Notes under the pieces: generated by a model
Seen by the model: the letters and a program-made list of their open reading frames with translations, nothing else
Told to the model about the DNA's origin: nothing
Databases searched by the model: none
Part shown: positions 12,501-22,700 of the stretch, in pieces
How positions within the stretch are numbered: the stretch's first letter is position 1
How the letters are laid out: every line of letters starts with the position of its first letter
Origin: Pyropia yezoensis
Lineage: Eukaryota > Rhodophyta > Bangiophyceae > Bangiales > Bangiaceae
DNA: 64,000 nt
Assembly: GCA_009829735.1 (NCBI GenBank)
Contig: CM020618.1
Location: 19,267,346-19,331,345, forward strand
Reading direction: 5' to 3'
Position numbers and translations under genes: made by a program

Positions 12501-13308
12501 CGGCTCTCTCGGTGGCTTGCTTGCAATGAGCGTGACCCACCTGTCCGACCTTTCCTCTCTATTCACAACTGACACAGCAGGTCACGCCGAAGCGCGCGAA
12601 CGTGCTGCCTGGAAGGCGATGGCAGACGTCCCCGGCTATAGCTAGTGTGTGTCAAATGTCGACCACTCTCGCTGAGATCCAAGGTTCCCGTGGACTACAA
12701 GAGAAGCACAACACACGTGCTTGTAGAGGAGACCGAGGCGAGTAAGAAGTGTATGTTTTTTTTCTGAGTGCTTCTGTTCTCTCTGAGCTACGAGCGAGAG
12801 AAGCCCAACGGACTGTAAGAGTTGCTCCGGGAATGTCGACCAGACCATGAAGCCAATGGAAACACCCGGATTTGAGATCAATCTGGGTCTGCGGTGCATG
12901 GTGAGCGAATCAATCATGCTGAGTGTAGCACGACCACGCACATTGGGCCACCTGGGTGCTATTTGACGGCGTCAGAAATACACTTTGAAGTAGAGAAAAA
13001 AGCACAGCGTGGAGGGCGTCGACCCCCAGGTGTTGATGCTGGACCAGCAAGTGGACAACATCTGCGTCCATCTGCTGGTGGAAGGTCTCAAGCCCAGGTC
13101 ATGTGAGCTTCTCGTGCTGTTGGATGCAAGCAGCGGAGAAAAATACATCCTTCAAGAGTCGGCCTTCTTGGGGCCGTCAGGGGGGTCGACATTTCCGGCA
13201 CGTGTCGACATTTGGCACCTACTAGCTAGAAGAGGCACCGGCCTGGCAGCCTCAGCCTCCCTGCCCCCCGCCCCCCCCCCCGCTTCCAGCTCTGCCGTCA
13301 CGCCCACC
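9585..13308. other. No gene seen
   Basis: Intergenic stretch between two minus-strand genes. 9585-9830 is an open extension of the phosphatase frame and may be its leader. The rest has overlapping low-complexity open frames on both strands without motifs; G-runs occur at 11611-11621 and 11760-11772. A less GC-rich patch at 12640-13000 also shows no gene. Confidence 0.55.
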
Positions 13309-15231
13309 TCACCCCGCCGTCGCCTTTTCCCCAAACCGGCCCGCCAGGTGGTCCCCCAGCCGGGTGGCCAGCGCCGCGAGCGTCAGCGTCGGGTTGGCTG
13401 CCGGCGACGACGGAAAAACCGACAGGTCACACACGTACACCCCGTCGGTGCCGTGTACGCGGAGGTCCGCGTCGACCACCCCCCCCGACGGGTTGGCGGC
13501 CATGCGCATGGTGCCAACGTCGTGGGCCACCCCGCCGACACCCGCTCGCTGAAGGGGCAGCCCGGCGGGCTCCCCGGGCAGCGGCGTCGCCCGCAGGGAC
13601 TCCATAACCCGCCGCTGCACCGCCGAGGCGCTTGCCACCAGCGCGTCCACGTTGCGCGTGGCGGGCGTGGCGTGGACGCGCATGGGGCGCCCGTCTTCCC
13701 GGCCAGGGGCGGGCGCCACAAAGCCGCCCTCGTCGAGCGGGGACGACGCCAAGAAGACCAGCTCACACAGCTGCGTGGGCCGCCCCTCATCCCGCTCCCG
13801 GCGGTGGGCGGCAAGGATGTCCTCGTCCACGTACCGCCCTTGGTTGTAGTCTGCGCCCAGCTCCAGGATGGCGTTCCACCGGTCCCCCACGGCCGTCGCG
13901 TCGGTGGGGTAGATGACCACCTTGGCCGACGCGTCGTCGGCGTAGAGGGGCGCCCCGGGGGCCACCCCAAAGTGGGTAAACCACACGGGGTGGTCCGTGA
14001 GGCCGTGGCCAAGCGTGCCGCTGCAGTCGGGCAAGGCCGACAGGGCGCCAATCTTGGGCGACTCGAGGGTGCCCGCCGCCAGCACCACCGCCCGTGCGCG
14101 GTAGGTGCGGTCCACGTAGCCCAGCCGGTCAGTGGCGTGGACAGTAAGGGGCTCTCCGGGAGTGCCCGGCGGCGGCACTTCCACCCGCGTCACGTCGTGG
14201 TGGAGGTTGACGGCCAGGTTATCCGAGCCCGCGGGGCCCGAAGTGGCCACCGACTCCATCAGCAGGTCGGCGGTGGAAAAGACGCCCGCGGAGAGGGTGC
14301 GGAGCTCAGATGTCTGCCGCTGCACCGCCATGGGCGCGTCCACCACCGTAAAGGCGGGGCCCAGGAGCTCTGTCAGGTGCGCCTTTGCGGCTTGCTGGTA
14401 GTCAGACGGGCGGGGGGGGCCGACCTTGAGCAGCGCCTCGGCGCGCTCCACGTAGCCACGGCAGAGGAGGTCGTCACGCACGGCGGGGGGCCACTCGGAG
14501 TCCGGCTCGTTATACTCCCACGCCCGCATGCGGGGGGTAAAGGCGCCCCAAAAGACGCTGCGGCCGCCCAGGTTGTACCCGTACGCCCCGCCATATGTCG
14601 AACCAGGCTCGTTGGTAAAGAGGCTGCGCCGAAAGGGCGGCTGGTTGAACAGCCCCCACACGTGCTTGTCAAAGACGCCCACTTGGTGGGCACGGGGCAG
14701 GTTCGCAATGTGGGTGGGGAAGAGGTAAGACCCCGCCTCGAGCACCAGCGTCCGCACCCCCCGGTCGCTCAGCGCGTCGGCCACCACCCCGCCGCCCACG
14801 CCTGACCCCACCACCACCACATCCCACACCCGCTCCGGGTCGAGGGTGGGGGCGAAAAAGGTGCGGGACACCACCCCGGCCTCGGCGTCGGGGAGGGCGG
14901 TGGAGGGGTCAAACACCACCTCCCCGCCGCCGCCCCCACCGGGGCTGGCGGCGGTATATATAACGGCCCCCCCCCCCGGCGGCGGGGGGGTGACCACCAA
15001 GTTGGGGCCGGCCTGCCACACCTCCCGGTCGAGGAGAAACTTGAACTCGGCGGCCTCCCCGGGGCGGGGGCGGGGGAGGAGGAACTCCCAGTAGCCACCG
15101 TCGCCCTTGTAGACGCCAAAGCGGTCGTCGACAACACCCCACCGGGGGGCCACCCGCACGCTCACCGTGTGGTCGGGGGTGTAGGCGGTGGTGGCCAGCC
15201 GCAGCGTCCAGGGGGGGGGCGCCGACGCCAT
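13309..15231 (-). CDS. GMC oxidoreductase with N-terminal CBM20-like domain
   Basis: A flavin-dependent alcohol/sugar dehydrogenase or oxidase of the glucose-methanol-choline family, 640 residues from ATG 15231. Residues about 8-80 look like a starch-binding CBM20 or glycogen-binding beta-sandwich: TVSVRVAP, then GYWEFLLPRPRPGEAAEFKF, then WQAGPNLVV. The FAD Rossmann motif is DVVVVGSGVGGG (137-148) with the ribose-binding Glu at VLEAG (165-167). GGRSVFWGAFTPRM (222-235) and VVLAAGTLESP (382-392) are family blocks. The C-terminal block VAHDVGTMRM supplies the catalytic His570 and SSPAANPTLTLAALA the second active-site position, Asn613. No signal peptide or membrane segment is seen. The frame is open 64 codons upstream, but family-like sequence begins right after this ATG. 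The true substrate is unknown; choline or a sugar is possible. The neighbour at 17464 is divergent. Confidence 0.88.
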   Translation of the reverse strand: MASAPPPWTLRLATTAYTPDHTVSVRVAPRWGVVDDRFGVYKGDGGYWEFLLPRPRPGEAAEFKFLLDREVWQAGPNLVVTPPPPGGGAVIYTAASPGGGGGGEVVFDPSTALPDAEAGVVSRTFFAPTLDPERVWDVVVVGSGVGGGVVADALSDRGVRTLVLEAGSYLFPTHIANLPRAHQVGVFDKHVWGLFNQPPFRRSLFTNEPGSTYGGAYGYNLGGRSVFWGAFTPRMRAWEYNEPDSEWPPAVRDDLLCRGYVERAEALLKVGPPRPSDYQQAAKAHLTELLGPAFTVVDAPMAVQRQTSELRTLSAGVFSTADLLMESVATSGPAGSDNLAVNLHHDVTRVEVPPPGTPGEPLTVHATDRLGYVDRTYRARAVVLAAGTLESPKIGALSALPDCSGTLGHGLTDHPVWFTHFGVAPGAPLYADDASAKVVIYPTDATAVGDRWNAILELGADYNQGRYVDEDILAAHRRERDEGRPTQLCELVFLASSPLDEGGFVAPAPGREDGRPMRVHATPATRNVDALVASASAVQRRVMESLRATPLPGEPAGLPLQRAGVGGVAHDVGTMRMAANPSGGVVDADLRVHGTDGVYVCDLSVFPSSPAANPTLTLAALATRLGDHLAGRFGEKATAG

Positions 15232-17268
15232 GGTGCCCGCAGAACGCGCGACGCCGGCGTCACGGCAACCACGCCCTCTGCTGAGGGGTTGATGGAAAAG
15301 GCGGGCGGGACCGCGGAGGCGTGACGTCGGGTACCTTGAAGGGGGTCGAGTGCCAGGGAGGGGGGTGCGGCTGCGGCGCAAAGCTGTCGGTGGTGGGTGG
15401 GGGAGGGGTGGTTGGGGAGGCATGGGTGCTGGGCCACCCCCCTTTTAAGTTGCCCCACGACGGCCCCCGCCGCGGCCGGGGGTGCGCGCCCAACAAAGCT
15501 CTGGCGCACCTCCGCCCTGGCCTCCGCCCCCGCTTGGAGCTCGCCAGCGGCCAGGCGCGCGGCCCGTGCGGTGTCCCCGCCCACCACGGGAGAACGCAGG
15601 TGGAGGGGGCGGGGGGGCGCCCCTCCCCCCGTCCTCGCGCGACCCCGGCGCCCCACCAACCCCGCAGGGGACCCCCCGCCGCGGCCTGTGCGCAAACGGT
15701 CCAGCACACACCCCATGATGAGATCCACCACGACCAGACGGTGGGTGCGCCCCCGCCGGGGGTCGGCTCCTGGACTGTCACAGCGTTGACCACCCCCCCC
15801 CTCCCCCCCCCCCCCCCCCCCCGGCGCTGCCCGCTGACCCAGTAAGGGGGGGGGGGGGGGGGGGGAGGACTGCCGCCGTGGCAGTGCGCCTGCGGCCGCA
15901 GCCATGCGGCAGGGCAAGGTCGGTGGCGGCGGCTGAGGCGCCAGCGCCCTGTCAAAGCCAAGTTGCCGACACGAGCAGCGGCGGCGGCGGGAAGGGTCAT
16001 CAGCAGCTGAGCTGGCGTCGCCAGCTGGCGCCTGCCGATCACCCCGTGGCTGTGTGTGTCACCACACGACACCGTGTCGCATCCCAAACCCGCACACACG
16101 ATCCCATGATGGGATTCTCAAAGAGGCGTGGACATTGACAAGCTGTCGTAGCTCCCGCCCTCCCTCCCCCCAGCGCTACAGCGGGCAACTCGGCGCTCAC
16201 ACCCCTGGGAAGGTCCCTGGATCACCCGCGCCAGCGGAACAACAAAAAAGTAAGAGGAAGGGAGAGCGCGGACGGCTTCGCAAACAACTGTTTGCAGGGG
16301 CGGGTCAGTTTGTAACGGGGCGGGGCTGCAAGGTCATTGCGGCAGAAGCAGCCCATCCGCATCACGCGGCGGAGCTTCTCTCCCCCCCTCCCGCCTCGAC
16401 CCGCTGGCTCTCTCTCTTCCAGCAGGAGACAGCACGGAACAGGGGGTCGGAACGACGCACGTGGCGGCTGCCCATCAGCGCGGGCAGCGACAGCACTGCA
16501 GCGCACCTCCGATCGAGCGCGGGAGTGTACCCTGTACATTATCCTGCTCGTCGCGCTATCATGCTGCGCAAGATCACCGAAAATTGCTGCCCCCGAATCC
16601 CAAGTCGACACCCATGTGTAAGTCTTTGGAGTACTTCCTATCCAACCTGATGGGGCCAAACAGGAAAGGAATGGAGGGGAACGCCATGCTGACTGCTGAC
16701 GCACCACGTGGAGAGGGTCCCGAGTACTCGACGTATCCACGATTGAATGGAGCAGAGTGCTCATCCATTCCCAGGTCCTTGGCCGCAGGAGGTGCTTCCC
16801 GTGGCCGGCCCAGGTCCGTTTGATCGGGCGAGGTCAGACACGTCCGCGCGAGTCCCTCCCCTGCGCTGGGCCCCCGTGTCGCCCGTTGGCGTTGCCTATC
16901 GCCCGTTGACGTGTTCCCAAAATCATCGATCAGCCGCGCAGGAACGTCAGCCGTCGGGCCCGTCTTTGCGCCGGTCCAGCCGCACCCTACGATACCATGC
17001 ATTTATTCGGGTCGCAAGAGGGCATTCGCATAGCGGGCCGCCCGCCGCACGGTGCGGCGCAGGGTCGTTGCGCGACTGAGAGCAATGCGAAGGGCCCCCT
17101 CTCCCGGGGCCCTGGAATGCGGGTCAATGACAAGGAGCTTGGCCCGCCAGACGTGAGCGTCTTCGCGGCAGCCTACCCGGGGCGGGCCACGAAGCTCGCA
17201 CCTCATTTGCACGCTTTGATGTTGGCCCTTGCCGTTCGCTGTGTCCTCTGGGAGGGACCGCCCGTGCC
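15232..17268. other. Divergent intergenic region, no gene seen
   Basis: About 2 kb between the divergent GMC and methyltransferase genes, presumably holding both promoters. It contains long C and G runs at about 15788-15822 and 15846-15865. Open frames on both strands are compositional and show no motif. Confidence 0.55.
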
Positions 17269-17276
17269 CTATAAAG
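17269..17276 (+). promoter_or_regulatory. TATA box of the methyltransferase gene
   Basis: CTATAAAG stands about 190 bp upstream of the ATG at 17464 in otherwise GC-rich DNA. A transcription start near 17300 would give a 5' leader of about 165 bases. Confidence 0.5.
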
Positions 17277-17463
17277 CCACTGTGGTGACTGGCGCCCAGA
17301 CGTAAAGCATTCCTTCACCTTGGTCAATGCACCACAGCCACCACGTCGCGTGCGCTGCCATCCTTCTTGTGCGTCGCCGCGACCACGTCGGTCACCCCCT
17401 CTCCTTGGCGGTCCCTCCCCTCCTTGCCGGTCCTTCCCGCTCTTCCCCCCCCGTTTGTTGGCC

Positions 17464-18456
17464 ATGACGGGCGACAGCAACGGGACGGCGACAGCCGCGC
17501 TGCGGCCCACCCGCATTGACGACGTGCAGGACCTGTACGACGGGCCCGCGTCTGCCCAGTTCTACGCCATCATCGTTGGGGACGGGGGCCCCCACGTGCA
17601 CACGGGCGTCTACCGGTCGGCCACCGACACCACCCGCGCCGCGGCTGAGTACTCCTGCACGATGCTCCGGGCGCTGGCGGAGAGCGCCGGTGCCGTCTTT
17701 CGCCCCGGGGTGCGGGTGCTGGACCTGGGTTCGGGCGTTGGCGGGGCGGCGCGGAAGCTCGTCACCGAGACCGGTGTGGCAGTCACGTGCTTGAATTTGT
17801 GTGGCAAGCAGAACGCGCAGAACAAGGCGGCGACGGCCGCGGCGGGCCTCGAGGACCGCATCACCATTGTAGAGGGCTCCTTTGAGGAGCTCCCCGCCGA
17901 CTGGACCGCCTCCTTTGATGTTGTGTGGTCCCAAGACGCATTTTGCCACTCCAACCTCAAGGCGCAGGTGTATGCCGAGGTGGCGCGCGTGCTCGTCCCC
18001 GGCGGCTTCCTGATGCTCACCGACCTGATGGCGGGGGAGACGGCCTCGCCAGAGGCGATGGCCCCCTTTTGTGCGCGCCTTCGCGTGGACGAGCTCCTAA
18101 CCATGACCCAGTATGAGGCGGCGCTGGCTTCGGTGGGGATCACGACCCTCCGTACCCGTGACCTTACCGCCCACCTACTGCCAAACTACCGGCGGATGGT
18201 CCAGCGGCTGACCACCGAGCGGGCCCGCCTCGACTGCTGCTCGGACGCGTTTGTGGAGCACGTGCGGGGGCTCCTGCTGGGCAGCATTGAGGTGATGGGG
18301 GAGGGGGAGGCCCAGACGTGGGCCGCCCTCGTCGCCCGCAAGGAGGTCCCCCCCCGTGGCGTCGGGGACGGCGAGACCACCGCCACCGCTGCCGGGTTGC
18401 CGGCGGTGGCGCCGGCGGCCGCGGGCAATGGCGTTGACGGCGCGTCTTGCGGGTGA
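17464..18456 (+). CDS. Sarcosine/dimethylglycine-type N-methyltransferase
   Basis: A class I SAM-dependent methyltransferase, 330 residues, closest in motif order to sarcosine/dimethylglycine N-methyltransferases, which make the osmolyte glycine betaine. Visible blocks are: DLYDGPASAQFYAIIVGDGG (24-43) and HTGVY (46-50), typical of the family's start; motif I VRVLDLGSGVGGAAR (83-97), binding SAM; CLNLCGKQNAQN (109-120); ITIVEGSFEELP (133-144); FDVVWSQDAFCHS (151-163); and LVPGGFLMLTDLM (177-189). The last 40 residues are a Thr/Ala-rich tail without counterpart. ATG 17464 has a good context (GCCATGA) and directly precedes the homologous region. A tocopherol or phosphoethanolamine methyltransferase is the main alternative. 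Location is likely cytosolic, since no targeting signal is evident. Confidence 0.85.
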   Translation: MTGDSNGTATAALRPTRIDDVQDLYDGPASAQFYAIIVGDGGPHVHTGVYRSATDTTRAAAEYSCTMLRALAESAGAVFRPGVRVLDLGSGVGGAARKLVTETGVAVTCLNLCGKQNAQNKAATAAAGLEDRITIVEGSFEELPADWTASFDVVWSQDAFCHSNLKAQVYAEVARVLVPGGFLMLTDLMAGETASPEAMAPFCARLRVDELLTMTQYEAALASVGITTLRTRDLTAHLLPNYRRMVQRLTTERARLDCCSDAFVEHVRGLLLGSIEVMGEGEAQTWAALVARKEVPPRGVGDGETTATAAGLPAVAPAAAGNGVDGASCG

Positions 18457-19479
18457 TTGTTCGCACGCCGCTGCTATTGTCTGTTGGGCGGTGGGGCAGA
18501 CTGGAAAGACGGCGGGGGGTGACGGTGACGACAAGCCAGTCTACGTTGGGGGTTGCGGGAGACCTCCAAAGGGTGGGAGGGTGGCGCGCTTTGCAGACGG
18601 CGGTCGCTGGCCAAGCGTGTCAACTTTTCCATTCCGCATCTCCCTCCCTCGCGGGGCGCCGCCTTGACAGAGGGTCGTCTGCCCTCGTCTGCAGTGCTGC
18701 CATCCCACACTGCCCGCGCATTTTTGTATTTTTTTTTGGGGGGGGGGGGGGGGGGGTGGGGTGTGTGGGGGAGCAGGTGCAGTGGCTTGTGCCGCTGCTG
18801 CCCCTGCTGCCTTGTTGCCTGGTCGGCTTGGCCGCGACCATGTGGCCTGCCAGACGGCCGGTGGGGTGCATCGCCTCAGATTGTACACTTCTTTTGTTCT
18901 TGGTCTCGCCTCGCCGTGACGCCACGACGGGTTGCGCGTTGGATCGCGGGAGGCAGTGAGGGGGAGGGTTGGCTGCGCGCGTCGTCGTGCCCCCTCGGGA
19001 AGCTCACAGTCGTCCGCGGGGGCGGCCAATGCCAGCGGCGTGGGGGCCGGTGGGTGTTTGGTGGGCGGGGGGGCTGTTGTCCGGGAAGAAGACCGCCTAC
19101 ACAGATAGGGCGGACAGGGAGGGATGAGGGCGGCAGAGGCGGCAGGAAATACCACATCCCGCCACCAACGAGGGGGTCACAGCCGTCCCCCTCAGACCCT
19201 CCCCCCCGCCACCGGCACCGACGCGCACCACCCGCAGTGCAGAAGCGCGCACTTCTCTAGTCTCCGCTCCGTACAGTCCCACAGGCAGTGTGGGTCGAGC
19301 CGCTCAGGCTGCCTGCAGGCGCCGCGGAGCCCGCGTCACCGGCAGCGGCGGGAGCACAGACAGCAAGTCCCTGCAAGGCTCGGGGGTGACGACAGAGTCA
19401 CAGGTCCATGCAACCCTTCTTGGCGCCGAAATCAAGACCTCTGCACTGCAGAGGAGCCCTCTGCTCGCACACTACATAT
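18457..19479. other. No gene seen
   Basis: Spacer between the methyltransferase stop and the AT-richer zone beyond the Fanzor gene. It includes a run of 22 G at about 18738-18759. Overlapping open frames have no motifs. Confidence 0.55.
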
Positions 19480-19765
19480 CGCTCGACTAAAACGACTAAA
19501 ACGCGATGTTTCAGTCGAGCGCTATTGCCCGGATTATCGGATCGTAGGGTATGCACGTTTATTTATGGTATTGCAATTGTAGTAACTATCGGTTAAACCC
19601 CTCCGGGAAACATCCGACTCATCCTGGGAAAGGTCCCCGGGAAAATCCGGCGTCTAACCTACTAGTGAACGGCCGACAATTACCCATAATTGGCTCGTCG
19701 GCGAAAAAGGGGGCGGCTGACGCACCCCGTGGTAGGTGAGGGTCACGGGCAAGATGTGCGCTGTC
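19480..19765 (-). ncRNA. Candidate guide (omega) RNA region of the Fanzor locus
   Basis: Directly downstream of the Fanzor stop (minus strand) lies noncoding DNA clearly less GC-rich than its surroundings. It contains a 14-bp inverted repeat (19480-19493 with 19508-19521, one mismatch, 14-base loop) and two similar CGGGAAA-ATCCG blocks at about 19603-19614 and 19638-19651. In Fanzor and TnpB systems the guide RNA is made from the 3' end of the nuclease gene and the following noncoding end of the element, so position and structure fit. There is no direct evidence of transcription, and no terminal repeat marks the element's end. Confidence 0.3.
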
Positions 19766-22700
19766 TTAGCGTCTTGCAGTGTCCACCAGACCACGGGGCG
19801 CGTCTATCGCCCCCGTCTCCGCCCGACGCACCCCGTCCATGGCACTGCCGGCCGCCGCCACCTGTTCCCCACCAGGAGCACCGCGTCGCGTCGTACAGGG
19901 CGCCGCCGTCGCGTCGCCGTCGACAACCCCCCTACCGCCACCGCCACCGCCACCGCCACCGCCACCGCCACCGCCACCACCACCGTCGACGACAGTGTCC
20001 ACTGCAGCCAGTACGGGCCATACATCGACCCGCGTAGTCGCACGGGTGCGACGTACAGGCGGGACGGGAACACCACTGGGAGGACGCTTGGTCGTCCAGG
20101 CCCACCTCATACCAAACGGGCGCTTGAAAGGCCACACGTTGGTGCCCGTGAGACGACGAGCGGCCACCCACGCAATGTTGCGGGCCGCAACGTCGTCCCG
20201 ATTGCGAATCACGGGCGGGTGTGGCGCTGGGTGACCGGGGCCTTGTGGGGCCGCGAGAGAGCACGTGTAGCAGCCCTTGGCCGCCCACTCGCTCAGCCGC
20301 CTCGGGTCGGCATAGACGGCGCGATCCTCGACGGCACAGGCGGCCAGCGCGGCCGCGCGCCGCGCCACAGAAGCAGCACGGGCAGTGGCTCGGACGGCCG
20401 CCCGGTAGGCGTCGGGGTCTGGCCCTCGGCGCGTCACGTGGGTAGCAGAGGGGAGGGCCCGCTTTGGCCGCCCCCGACGCGACCCAGCCGCCATCCGCAC
20501 ACGCCGTGTCCACGGCAGAGGGCCGGCCGGCGGCCCATACAGCTCTCTTGGAATCTTGGGGGGGGAGTTGCCCGTCGAGTAGATGAGCACCATCTTGTCG
20601 TGACACTCGGAGCACGCCTTGCTCGTGTTGAACTCGTCCTGGTCGACAAACCAGCACAGCCGTCGGAGGTGGCGGCGGAGCCAGGCGTCCCCCCCGCGCA
20701 CGCGCGCGGTGCCCATGGCCACGACGACCGCGCCGCCGCCACGGACCTGGCGAAGGAGGCCGCCGGTCAGGTCCCGCGCCACCGAGGCAGCAAAGCGACC
20801 GCGTTGGATGGCCTTGCGCACACGCGCCGCCCGCAGGTGTCGCGTGGCTTGCGCGCCAAATCGCTGGCCGTACGCGGCCGTGTCCCGACGGGCGGCCCAC
20901 TCGAGCGTTGCCTGCCGGTGCTTGCCGTCGTCGCCGGTACGCATCGTGCCGTGTGCTGCTGCCAGGTCGACGGGTGGTAGGTGGCCAGCGACGCCGCCTC
21001 CGTCACCCGCCGCCGCCACAAGTCCCGCCACCGCCACCGCCACCGGTACCCCCTCAGTACCGCTGCATGCCCGCCACTGCTTCCACGCACGGGCCAAAAA
21101 GTAACCGCCGCTGGCCTCGCGAAAGTGGGCGGCACTCAGGCTGTAGCGAAGGCCGGGGACGGGTGTCAGTCGACGACACCCCTTGCGCCGGGGCAGCGCG
21201 TCCACCCGGTCCTGCAGCGGCGCGTCTAGGGTGGTGCCGCCGTCACTGTCGCCCGCCGCGGCAGTGGGGTCCACCAGCCACCGTGCCACCTTTTCCGCCT
21301 CGTCACGGGGCACAGTCCACCGGGACAGGCGCGTGCGACGCAGCACACGCCGCACCGAGGTGGCGAGCTGGGTGCGGCGGGCCCGTCGGATGGACGCCTG
21401 CGGCCCACGCCGCACGCGCCCGTGGCCACCGCCGGGGCTCGCCGTCTGGTAGGTCTTTGCCTCGGGGGGCGTCGTCGCACCCGCCGCCGCCGGGGCCACC
21501 GCCGCCGCATCATCGTCGCTGCCCTCGGGTGACGACCGCCGCGCTTGTCGCTTGGAACGGCTCCCCCCTGTCCCCGCCCCTGCAGCCGGGGCGCCCGCCG
21601 CCGCCCGCTTCCTAGACCCCCTGGGTGGGTGGCCGTCGGGGACGGTTGCGGCTGCCGCCACCCCGTCTTGGACGCCCGCCCCACGCAGGAGCGCCACGGC
21701 CGCCCGGTTGAGCGCGTCCAAGCCCATGTGGCGGGACCATGCGGCGCGCATCGCGGCTACAGCGGGGCGGGCTGGGAGGTCTGCCGTTGCCACGCGCTCA
21801 CCCGGTGCTGCCGACAGTACGGCAGACCGTCCCGGGTCTCCGCCGACCATCTGGAGCCACCGGACGCGCGCCAACGGCAGGCCAGCCCGCTCGAGCTGCG
21901 TCAGTACCCCCGCCCGGGACGCAAAGCCTTTGCCGCCGCGGTCCCGCGCACGTCCACCGCCGTCCAGCTTCTTGGCCGAGGCCACCGCCCGCGCCTCGGC
22001 CTCTGCGGCCGTGTCGGGTCGAGACAGAAAAAACGTCACCGCCACGCCGTCGGTAGACAGCTGGGAGGCGGCCCGGTTGGCGCGGCCACCGACACCAGCC
22101 ATGACGGCCAGCACCGCTGCACCGCCCGTTCGCAGCTCTGGCCATACCCGAAGACTGGGGTGGCCACGCACCCCTACGCCAGTGGCGGCCGAAACTGCCC
22201 GCAACAGGGCGAGCATCTTGTCCGGCACCAGCGTGCTGTGACCGTGGAGCACCGCTCGGGCTCCAGGGATGAGGGCGTACGGGCTCCCCACACCCACATT
22301 CAGGACGTGGAGGAGAAACGGCACGTACGCCCACCAGCGGCGCTTCTTCACAGGCGTTGCTGGAAAGAGGCCCGCCACAGAGGGTGGCATGGCCGCCCTC
22401 ATGACGGCTACCCGTTGCGCCAGCGCCTGGACCAGGTGCTGGGGGACGCCGTCGAGGCCCCGCCGGCCCGGCGTTGCCTTGTCCGCGGTACCCGCGCGGA
22501 AGCGCGCGGCCGCCCACCGCGTCAGCCGCCGCTCCGTGTCCCAGGCAGAGCCGCTCGCTGGAGCAGGCGTGGCAGCGGGGGAGGTGGCCAGCGCGTCCTT
22601 GGCCGCCTTGGCGCCCAGCTTGCGACACGCCGCGTCCACACACCGCCCGGCGTGGGTGGCCACGATGGTGGCGACGGGCTCCCATCGTGCCGTGTTGTTG

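Noticed and set aside
10121-12645. Pro/Arg-rich frames of 220-250 residues
   Set aside because: Low complexity on both strands with shifting best frame and no recognisable domain.
15162-16099. Minus-strand frames upstream of the GMC start
   Set aside because: They run through poly-C/G tracts and lack family similarity; more likely promoter and leader DNA.
18553-19260. 235-residue plus-strand frame
   Set aside because: Driven by a 22-base G run and Arg/Gly composition; no motif.
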